From Collybia mongolica (Eukaryota > Basidiomycota > Agaricomycetes > Agaricales > Clitocybaceae), in the NCBI GenBank assembly GCA_013420905.1, contig JAAXNY010000013.1, positions 1,426,001-1,490,000 on the forward strand: 64,000 bases of DNA. Direction: 5' to 3'. The notes under the pieces were generated by a model. It saw only the letters and a program-made list of their open reading frames with translations, did not search any database and was not told the origin of the DNA. Shown piece by piece: positions 1 to 11,785 of the stretch (position 1 is the first letter of the stretch; every line of letters begins with the position of its first letter). Both the position numbers and the translations under genes were made by a program.

Positions 1-2561
1 CCGGACGTGCGTCTGTTCTCGACCATTATCCAATCGTTCTTTTATAACTCTTCTCTACAGCGAGTTGCTTGCCAAGATGCTACTGCACAGGTAACAAGAC
101 GTCACAAGACTTAATTCTAGCACTGACATAATTGCAGATGGCCCTGCTCCAATTCATGTCGGCCGGTATGGACACCGCTGCCGTACCCACCACCGTTCAC
201 TGCGACCATCTTATTGAGGCCCAGGTTGGAGGTGTCAAGGATTTGGCGCGCGCTATTGACCTCAACAAAGAGGTATATGACTTTTTGGCAACTGCTACCG
301 CCAAGGTCGGTCTTATACCCACTCTAAAGCCTAACACCGACTAAACACAAGTCTGTAGTATGGCATGGGCTTCTGGCGACCCGGCTCTGGTATTATCCAT
401 CAAATTCTTCTCGAGAACTATGCATTCCCCGGTGGTCTCATGATCGGTACCGACTCGCATACCCCCAATGCCGGTGGTCTTGGTATGGTTGCATGTGGCG
501 TCGGTGGTGCTGATGCTGTGGACGTCATGGCAGACATTCCTTGGGAACTCAAATGCCCCAAGGTTGTTGGTGTTAATCTTACTGGCAAAATTAGCGGATG
601 GACAACCCCCAAGGGTGAGTTTGAATGTATAACAATATTGAATATCACTCAGAGGCTTTATCTATTCTACAGATGTCATTCTTAAGGTGGCTGGCATTCT
701 CACTGTTAAGGGTGGTACTGGTGCTATTGTCGAATATAAAGGCCCTGGTGTAGAATCTATCTCCTGCACGGGTATGGCCACTATTTGCAACATGGGTGCT
801 GAGATTGGCGCGACAACCTCGTTGTTCCCCTTCAATTCCCGTATGACGTCTTACCTCAACGCCACTAAACGCCCGGAGATTGCCAAATATGCACAGGCCT
901 TCGCCCATAACCTCAAGGCTGATGAGAATGCAGAATATGACCATGAAATCGAAATCGTGAGTTCTTTATTCACTTTTACAAGGGATTTTCAATACTGACC
1001 TCACCTTACTAGAATCTCTCTGAGCTCGAGCCTCATATTAACGGACCCTTTACTCCTGATCTTGCCACCCCCATCTCCAAGTTTGCCGAGGTAGCTAAGG
1101 AGAATAAATGGCCTGATGAGATTAAGGTTGCCCTCATTGGGTCCTGCACTAACTCTTCATACGAAGATATGTCGCGCTCTGCATCTATCGCCAAGGAAGC
1201 TGCTGCACACGGCCTGGAAGTCAAGAGCCAATTTACAATCACCCCCGGATCCGAGCAAGTTCGTGCAACCATCCAACGTGACGGGCAAATCGGTGCCTTT
1301 GAAGATGTCGGTGGACTCGTTCTTGCTAATGCCTGTGGACCTTGCATTGGACAGTGGGACAGGCAGGATGTGAAGATGGGCGAGGCCAACTCTAGTGAGT
1401 TTTCCTCAAACGTAGTGGGCTCCACTCTAACAGATCATCCTTAGTCATCACCTCTTACAACCGTAACTTCACTGGACGAAATGACGCCAACCCGGCCACC
1501 CATGCCTTTGTTGCCTCCCCTGACATTGTTACCGCCATGGCCTTCGCAGGGTCTCTCTCTTTCAATCCTCTCACTGATACTCTCACTGGCTCCGATGGCA
1601 AGCCTTTCCGATTCTCTGACCCCAGCGGGAACGAACTCCCTCCTCGCGGTTATGACCCCGGTGAAGACACTTTCCAACCCCCTCCCGCGGATCGCGCTCA
1701 GGTTCAAGTCGCTGTCGACCCTAAAAGCACTCGTCTCCAAATGCTTCAGCCCTTCAAACCATGGGATGGAAAGACTCCTTCTGATCTTCCTATCCTCATC
1801 AAGGTTAGCGGCAAGTGCAGTAAGTGGGTTTCCCCATCGGATACACGTATGTTCCTGACCGCTTGTGCTCTCAAGCCACCGATCACATCAGCGCTGGCGG
1901 TCCCTGGTTGAAGTATCGTGGCCATCTCGAGAATATCTCTCGTAAGTCTTATCTACATTTTTTTTTCTCTCACCAATTCACACTCAATTACGCCCACTTA
2001 AGAAAACTGTCTCATTGGTGCTATTAATGCTGAGAACGGTGAAGCCAACAAGGTCAAGAACCAGATTACTGGCGAGTATGCAGGTGTCCCCCAGACAGCT
2101 GGTTTCTATCGCGACAAGGGAATCAAATGGGTCGTCATTGGTGACCACAACTACGGCGAAGGTTCATCTCGTGAGCACGCTGCCCTCGAGCCCCGCTTCC
2201 TCGGTGGACTTGCTATCATCGTCCGCTCCTTCGCTCGTATTCATGAGACCAATTTGAAGAAACAGGGTATGCTCGCCCTCACCTTTGCCGACCCCACAGA
2301 CTACGACAAGGTCAAGCCCAGTGACCGCGTCGACATTCTAGGTCTTGAGTCCTTCGCTCCCGGCAAGAACTTGACGCTCCGCGTCAAACATGAGGATGGG
2401 TCCAGCGAGGTGAGCTACGCTTTTGTCTCTTGATAAACACTCTTGACGGTATTATAAAGGATCTCGCTCTTGCCCATTCCTTCAATGAAGGCCAGATTGG
2501 CTGGTTCAAGGCTGGATCTGCCCTCAACCTGATGGCCGCCAAGGCAAAAGCCGGCCAATAG
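1..2561 (+). CDS. ACO1: Aconitate hydratase, 5' partial (C-terminal ~85%)
   Basis: Aconitase of the TCA cycle, converting citrate to isocitrate with a [4Fe-4S] cluster, normally in the mitochondrion. The window opens in an intron; visible exons are about 61-90, 138-305, 359-614, 673-956, 1013-1394, 1445-1819, 1876-1941, 2003-2409 and 2460-2561, ending in TAG. The first visible exon reads [10 protein letters not shown], a conserved aconitase stretch. Cluster ligands lie in [11 protein letters not shown] and ACGPCIGQW; the swivel domain carries TTDHIS and [19 protein letters not shown]. It continues colinearly with yeast Aco1 to the C-terminus (from memory of the family). The start codon and any transit peptide lie left of the window. 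Homoaconitase is less likely because the motifs follow Aco1 closely. The gene is convergent with the SMP-30-like gene. Confidence 0.96.
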
Positions 2562-2866
2562 ATGGTACCCACAAAACTCGCTAGTATGAGAGCAGCGTCT
2601 CACCATCAATGGTTTCGCCATGTCGTTATCGTTCCCATTGTATTCCTCAGTTACTTATTTTCGTACCCTGTCTTCATCCTTGTCAAAAATAGTGACGCCA
2701 ATGTACATAATAAAGACAAGGACATGCCAGATGAAAATCAGATTGAATCCTTCCAGGCTTTACAGCAGTGTGGGCTGCGTATGAGCGTTTCACACAACTC
2801 ACTGAATAGGTCTGCAATCTTTGAATACCGACATTTTTACGTGATGAGGTTACATTGAATGCATGA

Positions 2867-4589
2867 CTACTGTGGAGAAATGGGCGGGATACCTCGGGCA
2901 GCGATGTCCGCCACGAAAATTTTTGTTTCGGCCATGATGACGAGCCTCCCATCCTGAGCAAATACCATATTGGCCGAGGTTGTGCCGAGGAAGAACTTTC
3001 CAAGCAATGTGCCCTCGTCGTTCCACACCTGATGCCGGTCAGATATCAGGCCAGAAACCAAGATTTCAAACGAACCTGAACACCATCGCCGCATCCAGAA
3101 TACACATTGCCCTTGAGATCGACTTGGAGCCCATCTGGAACGCCTGCATCCACATAGGCGAATACTCGGCGGTTCTTGAAAGCGTGTGTCCGTGAGTCGA
3201 CATCGAAAGCATAGCTGTCAATGCGCAAAGGAAATACATCGTCGTCGTGAGCTGACCGTCTGAGCACATCAGATGCAGGAAAAAGTGGCTGCTTACATTG
3301 TCGCTGGTTCCGTCTGATTATTCCCAAGGAAGCCCCCTGTTGCTCCGGTATCCGCACTATACCAAGCGACTTTAGTGCACGCTCCTTGTCATCTAGAAAC
3401 GAACATACATATAGGCTGTCTTTCCATCCGCAGTAAATGCGATACCATTACATTTATCAAAATCAGTCGCGACCACTCGAACTGCTCCTGTATCGGGGTC
3501 GAATCGATAGACTTGATTGGGCATGAGGGGGTTGGGCCGGAAGTGGTTCAAAAATCCATATCTGTATCCGCATATCAAGGTACCAGAACAGAACGCATGG
3601 GGACAGGTGGGGGATGGGAGAAAAGCGCCATAATGCTCGTCAGCAGGCCGTGTGATGTGATTTGAGGTTTTTAGAACACATACACTACATCTGTGAAGAA
3701 CAATTTACCGCTCGGGTGCACTTTGATATCATTCAATGAATTGAATTGTCGCCCGAAGAAGTTATCCAGAAGCACGGTAACATTGTGCGGAGCCTTTGGG
3801 TTGACGAGAGCGATTGATGGTGGACGTGGCCCACGCCCAGATGTGATCAGCAATAAAGAGGATCTGAACGGGCCTGTTCCCCCATTCGTCATTTGTATCG
3901 TCTCCGGAAGGTCAAGCTGACACGCCCAGAATCGCATGAGCGAAAGAGCGCGACTAGGTTAGGCACTTACGATAGTGACAGGAACCTTGATGGCACTATC
4001 ATTGGCAGCTATGGCCACGTCGACATCTTTCAAGCTGATTTTCCCAACAACACTATTATGGTCCAAATCACTCATTCCAAGTGGGCCCCCATCGTTGCTT
4101 GCGAAAAAAACTTCATCCGTGGCAGATACATAGATAGGTGCCTCATGGGCAAATGCAAATGTAGCGTTGGATGCAACTTGACGGATTGAGGGATTTGGGC
4201 CTAAGATTGACAGGAAAGACTGGTCGAATATTTGAAAAAACGGAGGCGCCGTCGACGTCGGGTTGAAGAACGTCTCAAAGGAACTTTCCCGGAACGTTGC
4301 ATTACCCCCACCAAGAACAGCGAAAGACCGAGGGTCTACGAACTATTGGGGAATGATGACGCCTGCGCGCATGTGTTGCAAATCAAAGAGGACTTACAAC
4401 CGACTGTGGTGGGAGTTTGAAAGGTATATCTTGATTTTGGTTGTCCACTCCACCATCTCCCGCCAAGACACTAGCCCCATAAGCCACAGTACCTATCAAT
4501 ATAGACAAGACAATCATGACCTTCAAGTTTGAATCTCGCGAGGGATTTGGTGCGTTATTCGGCCGATTTGTGTCCTTTAAATCACCCAT
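2867..4589 (-). CDS. SMP-30/gluconolactonase-like protein with N-terminal membrane anchor
   Basis: Six-bladed beta-propeller lactonase-like protein (SMP-30/gluconolactonase/LRE family, close in layout to fungal lactonohydrolases). These enzymes hydrolyse sugar or other lactones; the substrate here is unknown. From ATG 4589 a polar N-terminus of about 22 residues precedes a hydrophobic helix (VMIVLSILIGTVAYGASVLA), so it should be a type II membrane or signal-anchored protein. Later exons give FNSLNDIKVHPSGKLFFTD, PNQVYRFDPDTGAVRVVATD, CNGIAFTADGKTAYM and GVPDGLQVDLKGNVYSGCGDG, the repeating blades with the conserved acidic/Asn metal ligands. The C-terminus ends PPISPQ and a TAG. Several Asn-X-Ser/Thr sites fit an extracytoplasmic propeller. 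It is divergent from the desaturase and convergent with aconitase. Family assignment is firm, substrate is not. Confidence 0.88.
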
Positions 4590-5837
4590 GGTGACAAGTG
4601 TGGGCTTTGGAAGCCGAAGTGTTGAAGATCGTGGTATAGTTTGTACCTTCGACGGGTAATGCCCCGCTTCACCACGAGGTTACGCTGTTCTTCCTGATGG
4701 CTCCTGTCGAATGCATGTTTATATAAATAGTAAACATATTAAACATACGCACTAAGCCTTAGGGGCATCACAAACATGGAGCCATGACCGTTTGGTGTCC
4801 CTGGAATCATCCAATTCTGTGTGCGTCGAAACTATAGATGGACATTGAGAGGTGAAAGCTTGAAAGTACATAGTCGATACCATTCAGCCTTCGTGAGGAA
4901 AGGATCGGACTAAGCCGGTCGGTGTCTATTCATTCGTTCAACGTTGCCAGATTCACTTTTCCATGTTGCTCCAAGACCCATTATAATTATTGTACCCCAT
5001 GACATGCGCATTCGCACAACTTCTGGTCCTCAAAAGTTTATCGACCCCATTTTTCCACACCATCTTCCACACCATCCGAGTGAAATGTAACTCTGGTCTT
5101 GGCCGCCGGCATTTCCTGATTTCTCCAGTGGGAAAATATGTTTTCAGGGCCCACTCGCGGAACCAAGGGTAGAGAGGGTGAGGGAAATGGATGGCCTCAA
5201 GTGTCTTGAATAACCCATTTGTGCGTATCCATCCGTGAACAGATCCCCTTCAATTCTCACCGTTCGATAGAAGACTTCCAGAGAACCAGAATAAGCTGTG
5301 GAAGCATGGTTTGAATCTGGAAAAAAAGACTTTCACAGCCTATCAGCGGGATGAAGTCGGTCTGGACGATGTCTAAATCCTGGCCGCCGGACCTTTTGTG
5401 AACGGCATATCATGCCACCTCTAGTCAGGAGATTTACATCAAAGCGATTGGAGTCGACCGACTGACAGATGGCTTATGCGAAACCGCGCTACGATAATAC
5501 ACAATCTACCTCCTGACTTGTGTGCGGGCATTACCGATGGCCCGGCCACAAGCGAACCCACCTTACGACATCCTGCTTCTTTTCTGGTATAAAAAAAATG
5601 GCGGAATACACTTGCTATATCAAGTGGCCGCGAGGACTGGACAGGACTGGATTTCAGCGATCCCGGAGAGAATTTGCGCCAAAAGAAAATTAAGTCCGCT
5701 GGCAGTACTTATAACCCAAGCGTGGGATCACCGAAACATCACACTGCTGGACTTACGATTAACCTCTTGCTCTTGGGGTCGCGGATTGGTTTCAACTCTG
5801 GATAGTTCTTCTCTGCCGTCGTGCTGTAACTAGGCTG
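4590..5837. other. Divergent intergenic region, SMP-30-like gene / desaturase
   Basis: About 1.25 kb between two divergent genes. It should hold both promoters. A TATATAAA lies near the SMP-30-like gene and a TATAAAAA at 5588-5595 about 240 nt before the desaturase ATG. Open frames here are short and show no family resemblance. Confidence 0.5.
4718..4725 (-). promoter_or_regulatory. Putative TATA box of the SMP-30-like gene
   Basis: TATATAAA on the minus strand, about 130 nt upstream of the ATG at 4589. Seen directly; the role is inferred from sequence and distance. Confidence 0.4.
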
Positions 5838-7341
5838 ATGCCCCCACCGTGCAAATCGAAGCTCCCCGCTATTACTGGCGTGCGATGGTTCAACCTTGCC
5901 ATACTCACAGTCACGCCAGCAATAGCGGTCTATGGGTTAGTTCTAGCGCCTCGCCTCCGCGGAACGATCATTTTCGCGGTTCTATACTATGTTTTTTCCA
6001 TGTTAGGTATGATAGATTCTGTCTTAGCCTCGGCTGAGCTGACAGACCCCCAGGTATCACTGCTGGTTTGTTATCCCTACTTTCGAGTGTGTCCAGACCA
6101 TCTATTGACCACCAGATACTAACCAGGTTATCATCGACTATGGTCCCACAGGTCTTACAACGCATCATTACCTCTGCAAATCGGTTTGATTCTCGGTGGG
6201 ACAAGCGCAGTACAAGGATCTTGTTACTGGTGGGCTCGCGCCCATCGCTCTCACCATCGGCACACAGACACAGATCTCGACCCTTATGACGCAAACCGTG
6301 GCCTGTTTTGGACTCACATAGGCTGGATGATTTTCAAGTCGGATCTCCGCTCTGGCCGAGCCGACATTACTGACCTTCGAAAAGACCCCCTCGTCCAATG
6401 GCAACACCATTGGTATTTTTACCTTGCGTTTTTCTTCGGTTACATTCTCCCAACGATCGTGCCTGGCTTACTGTGGAAGGACTGGCTGGGAGGGTTCTGC
6501 TTCTCCGGAGCCCTGCGTCTTACTATTGCCCACCACGTGCGTGTTCCCCCCTGGCCATAAATAACCGCACTGAACGCAGACCCAGAGCACCTTCTGTATC
6601 AATTCTATTGCTCATTATCTTGGTTCCTCGCCCTACGATGACGTCTCCACCCCACGCGATCATCTACTTTCCGCAATTCTGACGATGGGCGAAGGATACC
6701 ATAATTTCCACCATCAGTTCCCAATGGACTATAGAAATGCGTTCCTTTGGTATCAATATGATCCTACAAAATGGTTCATCGCGACATGCAATAAAATAGG
6801 CTTAGCCAGCCAACTCCGTGTGTTCCCCACAAACGAGATCGTGAAGGGAGCCTTAACTATGAAGCTGAAAGAATTAAAAAGGCTGCAAGATTCGTTAAAA
6901 TGGCCTACTCAACCCGAAAAACTCCCTATCGTTCCCTGGGAGACATGTACGTGCCACAGCTTTCGCCATCTCAACCTCAATGGAGAGTTAATTAGTCCAG
7001 GTTGGGTCCAAGGAGCGAACCCTCATATTAATATCTGGCTTCATTCATGACGTTTCATCTTTCCTGGACGATCACCCCGGAGGACGTCAACTTCTTTTGA
7101 CCAATACAGGACATGACATGACCGCTGCCTTCTTTGGAGGAACATATGCACATTCGAATGCTGCGCACAATGTGCGCCTTTCCCATCTCCTGCGGGCTTC
7201 CTTACACTGACATACACCTGCTAGCTCCTATCCATGATGCGGATTGGTGTTCTAGCTGGAGGCGTGGAAACCCTCACGACAAACGGAACACCGCCCGCGC
7301 AGCGACTCTATGTTGCACAACGCAATCAAAGTACCTCCTAA
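5838..7341 (+). CDS. OLE1: Delta-9 acyl-CoA desaturase with C-terminal cytochrome b5 domain
   Basis: Stearoyl-CoA desaturase of the endoplasmic reticulum; puts the first double bond into palmitoyl- and stearoyl-CoA using electrons from cytochrome b5. After two N-terminal membrane helices (FNLAILTVTPAIAVYGLVLA and the following one) come three histidine clusters: HRLWSH, HRSHHRH and GEGYHNFHHQFP. A C-terminal b5 domain follows, with FIHDVSSFLDDHPGGRQLL carrying the haem-binding HPGG. Exon 1 ends at 6006; a 12-nt microexon (6054-6065) encodes the GITAG start, and the next exon opens at 6127 with YHRLWSH. The stop is TAA at 7339-7341 after RLYVAQRNQSTS. The b5 fusion is normal for fungal Ole1. 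Start chosen as the first ATG giving a complete N-terminus. Confidence 0.95.
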
Positions 7342-7987
7342 TTCGGGTACCTTGGATAGACAAAATGTTACAACGTATCCCAATAATCACACAGTAATTT
7401 CCATTTGGGCGCTTTTTTTTTTTTTGCTGGTCAGCTCCCCTTGGGTTACCAGGTCTCTACATAAGGGAATTGTAGTTGGGTTTTATATGTCACGCGCCCA
7501 GCTGCGTTGATACCAGCGGGCTTTCTCAATCCTCTGCACAAATGGAATGTATACTGCAGTCACCTCGTGATCTTAACTTGGTCCCAGAAAAGCCACCGTG
7601 TGGGAACAAATGTATACACAAGTGGACACACAGCCTTCATGTAATCGGTCCTGGGGTAATGACGGGCATAACAATCACCTTCTGATCTTGCGATTAATGT
7701 TAACTCTCAAAATGTTAAAGCCTTGTAAGAGTCTTCGTATCAGAGCACTAGTTACTTACATATAGCTAGAGGCTCGTGGGATCATAATAAATTTATTGAT
7801 CGATACTATGCAACCAGACGCCTGAAACAGGAGAATGTACTTATGCGACGTAATACAAAGGCAAGTCCGAGACCTAGAAGGGAGTAACGATAGAAATCAC
7901 AGGCTATTTTAAAGACGAACAAGACCTTCAAGCAGTTAGCATAAGAATTCCGGTTCGAGTTCAGACGACTCACGAATAACAACAAAA
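7342..7987. other. Convergent 3' intergenic region
   Basis: About 650 nt between the 3' ends of the desaturase and the first CPL1-like gene; a T-run near 7410. I see no gene. Confidence 0.5.
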
Positions 7988-10950
7988 TCAGAGACCAAGC
8001 CAATGTCTTACACCGAGGCCTAAACCATTGAGCAGGCCATTCACAGGTTTGGCGAGTGACTTGAGACCATCCCCCAGGCCGAGGGCACCGTTGACCTTCA
8101 GAAGTCCATCCAGCCCAAGTGCACTCAAGAGTCTCTCAGCGTCGACAATAATGTGTTGAGACCCGGGACCATGACCGAGGTGAGTTGGCCCTTGAACCGG
8201 ATGATCCCCACACCAGCGCTTGATCACACGCAAATTGTTAGTAATAATTTTGACGTCCTTCACAAGCTCTTCCAATCCCAGGTTCCCAACACACTCGCAT
8301 CTATCCAATGCGTTGCCCAGATTCGTAATTGCATCGAAGATCCCACCAGCGGTTGTAAGGAGATCGTCGACTGTCTGTGACAGAAGAAGGTTTCCGGACA
8401 GTTTTACGATGGCGTCTATTAGACTCCTGTCGGGAGTGATGGGAGTCCCGTGTGACAGAGACGAAGGAGGATGGGGTAGGGGAGTTGGCGATGGGGCTGG
8501 AAGTGTACCCGAATCATCCTGTAGCTTCACGACTAGTGTTACCAAACTTTTGACCAAACCTTGCAGTGCAACGTTCGTATCGAGACTCACGCCAAGGGAA
8601 GCCAAAAGACCTCCAAGTCCAAGGTTGAAACGACCAATAGGGGGCGTATCTCCCGGGGTTGACGGGTTCGATGGGGTCGATGGGATTCCAGGACTTATTC
8701 CCGGCAAGGGTACGAGGGATGGGTGGTTTGAACACCAAAATTTTAACCCCAATGCCGCATTAAGGATATTTGCGACATCAGTCACGACTATTTCCAGTCC
8801 CAGTTTATCCACGCATCCGCAGCCTCCCAGCGTGCTTGCCACGAGAGCACTCACGTCAGCCAAGGTATCGATGTTACCAAGCAGTGTAGAACCCTGCGTT
8901 GAGATTAGCAGGTGGGCCACAGCCTGAAGGACTGTATCGACGAGGGTCTTGTCGATGGACGGAGCCGTCGGGTTGGAACCAGGGACTGTTGGAGTTCCAG
9001 GAGCTGGGAGCGCAGAGGAACTACCCTTAAGGATCAGCGCAAGGTTCACAACATTCTTGATTTGGTCGAGCAACTCCGCATTCACGAGAGTAATGACGTC
9101 AAGGCCATCTCTGCGAGACCGGGAGTTCGGGGTACCCGTCCCAAGCCCATCTGATAGCTCGTGGACCGACTCGTTGATATTGTATGTCATGCTTCCAGGG
9201 ACCTTAGTACTTGATACAAAATCGTTCAAGAGGTCGTCGAGACCAATGATGACCGCGTCCTTCGGGTTATTCAGCGATGGGGATAACTCTGAGCCTGGGT
9301 GAGAGCTTGATGGATGGGTAGGCTTGCCCACCGGGTGGCTCCTACACCAGCGCTGAACCACGACGACAGAACCGAAGACTTTTCTAAGGTCACTAAATAA
9401 ACCCTGCAATCCCAGGTCTTTGACGCATTTACATCCATTTAATTCTGTGTCGAGCAAAGCAGTGAGATGCACGAGATTATCAATATTCGTTATGAGTGAA
9501 AAAATTGTAGGCGAGCCGAGAATATCTGCGGTAACTTGGGCGATGGCGTCAACCAGTTCGACATAGTTTGGGGGAGGTAGAGAACCTGGCGTAGTCCCGG
9601 GAACAGGGTGTGACACAAACGCCAAATCCGCAACTAGGTCAACGACTAAGACCACGAGAGCTTTGAGCTGCGCACGCAGTACAGGGTCAATGACGACGTT
9701 CGCTTGGGCATTGAGTACATCGTTCCTTCGACGTTCCTTGCGCATCCTTGAATTCCGAGGCTCTTTGATTGATGCCACAATACATTCCGTCTTGTTATGG
9801 TTCAGTGTAAGTCCGCTCTGACATTGACTAATTATGCAGTGGGAATTGGAACACTCCGCCACGAGAATCCCAGGAAGATGGCCACAGTCCATTCCTCTGG
9901 TGGCCAGGTGACTGGTATCTGTGAATGGATGCTGAACCACGCAGCCACCACCTGTGGTTGGCATGAATTTCTGAGATTTGGGAACATTATTAACCACTCA
10001 CAGCTGTCAAGGGTAGACTCGGTATCGACGCATTCATAATCGAGCGTACCTTCGTGACCCGTGATGCCACAGACAGTCTCTTTGGCCTTGCAAGTGGATT
10101 GGGCCCGTGCGAGCGTGGTGATTGGTCCAAGCATAAGATTGGGGGCCCGTGCATGATACGGGGTGGCTGAAGGACAGCCCTACGTCGAGCAACAAGTTAG
10201 TGGTTGTGATTATATGCGTCTTGAACAAATTGTGAAAGTGTGGCGCAGTTTAAGCATCCCTAGCATCAAGATGTGCCCCACCTAACGAGTACTCACATGA
10301 GAGAAGTTGCCACAATAACCGTTGCATTCAGTCAATGGGCGAGGACAGATACATGCATTTCCAACTTTGATGTAGTTGGGGTCACAAACGAAGGCGCAAG
10401 GGTCACCCGTAATACAAGCACGATGAGCGTGGGGTGGAAGGGAACAATGTTGTGTATGAGGGGACGTGTTGAGCTATTTAAATTGAAATGTGAGTAGCGT
10501 TCAATTAAAATTAGATGCATTTAAGCTTACGATAACTCTAAGCAATGCGCGGAGCTTTTCTTTACCAATAATGTTGGCTATCAGCAAGGCGTCAACGTCT
10601 GTGTCGAGGAATATGTCTAAATCCTGAGTGCAACGACATTGAGACTCAATAAATGCCAAGGTGTAAAGCATAGAAGTTACCTGAAGACATAGACAAAGAT
10701 GCACATCGGCGTGGAGGGGATCAACAATGTGAAGGAGGGTGGATAAAATGGTAGCGTCGAGTGAAACACAAAGGTCAATGAGATCGCGACGCGCGTGGTG
10801 CTGACGTTTCGCGAGAACGGAAGAGCGCGCAGGAGAAATATTATGATTGACGCGTTTGGTCAAGGATTTTCCGCGACGGATGGCACCAACGCTAGGGAGG
10901 AAGGGTATTATTGCTAAAAAGGAAACAACGAATGTGGCAAGGAGACGCAT
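7988..10950 (-). CDS. Secreted CPL1-like cysteine-rich protein with three C-terminal modules (copy 1)
   Basis: Large secreted protein. From ATG 10950 a signal peptide (MRLLATFVVSFLAIIPFLPS) precedes a basic linker and a helical segment with DLCVSLDATILSTL and LCLCLQ. A cysteine-rich region follows: CITGDPCAFVCDPNY, ACICPRPLTECNGYCGNF, then VCGITGHEGTLDYECVD and the GGGCVVQHPF..DCGHLPG..CIISQCQSGL block. This matches the CPL1-like domain of basidiomycetes, named for Cryptococcus Cpl1. The last long exon (up to 9997) carries three diverged copies of a module of about 175-205 residues, each with a C-x-C near an LGL motif (around 9430, 8820 and 8300) and a WC about 20-25 residues later, separated by Pro/Ser/Thr-rich linkers. 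A second copy lies just upstream. Molecular function is unknown. Confidence 0.82.
8180..9730 (-). repeat. Three tandem protein modules in CPL1-like copy 1
   Basis: The key motifs are NGCKCVKDLGL..RWC, GGCGCVDKLGL..FWC and DRCECVGNLGL..RWC. Each is preceded by an aliphatic helix-rich stretch with a D..L.D....V pattern and by a Pro-rich linker. DNA similarity between modules is low, so this is an old internal triplication. Confidence 0.7.
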
Positions 10951-11785
10951 TACTCTGACGGGGGATTTTGGCCTCGCCGGAGATTCTTGCTATTCTGGAA
11001 TAAACGAGCGGGGAAGGAGAGAAGGAGCAGAAGGAGCGCGCGCGGAGAGAAGAAAAAACCGTTCGTACGTTTATATATGTTCACAGAAAGGCCTGTGTTT
11101 CGGAGTTTGTATTATGACGCATTGAAAAAGACGGATAAGACGCCTCTTAACGTTCGGACGTTTTGAACCGGGGGAATACTGAAAAATTTCGGGCACTCAT
11201 CGACGCGACGTTGACTTGTCCCAAAACTGCAGTTCATTTACCATAAATGGCAAACCGATCATGCGGAATCGCGGATCACGTTTTCCGCGATTTTTTCCGA
11301 TTTCGAGTGTGGTAGGAACGAAGGCCTATGTCAGAACTTAAGCACTTGCGCGCCGATGTCCTTGGTAAGTTCCAAAGTAATTTTTGCATAGAATCTTGGG
11401 GAATTTGGCACACTGATTTTCGGGAGTTTATTTGCTAACATGGCGTGGGGGAATTGCATAAAAGCAAAAGCATAAATGTAGTTGGGGTACAAAATAAGAT
11501 AATCGGCCTGATATCCCGGAAACACCTATGTCCTCAACTGGGAGGAGTACTTATTCCCTAACGATCTCGAAAGAACCGTCTAATTATTCAGATTAAAGCG
11601 GTGGAACGAAAGAGGTACAGGGTCAGTATCGCAGACTGACGTCTAGGATTAAATGGTTGAAGTCGTAGAGGGCTTCTGTACTTGAATATTTACGTAAATC
11701 AATACCAATAAGAAAGACATATTAATAAAGATGTTAATATTGTTCTCATGTCCAACGCAGCTTAGGACAAAAATCCACTTATCAT
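10951..11785. other. Intergenic region between the two CPL1-like genes
   Basis: About 830 nt holding the promoter of copy 1 and the 3' flank of copy 2. No coding signal seen. Confidence 0.5.
11070..11077 (-). promoter_or_regulatory. Putative TATA box of CPL1-like copy 1
   Basis: TATATAAA on the minus strand about 120 nt upstream of the ATG at 10950. Inferred from sequence and position. Confidence 0.45.

Noticed and set aside
8220..8927. Plus-strand 235-codon frame
   Set aside because: Antisense shadow of the CPL1-like coding exon; composition follows the repeat modules on the opposite strand.
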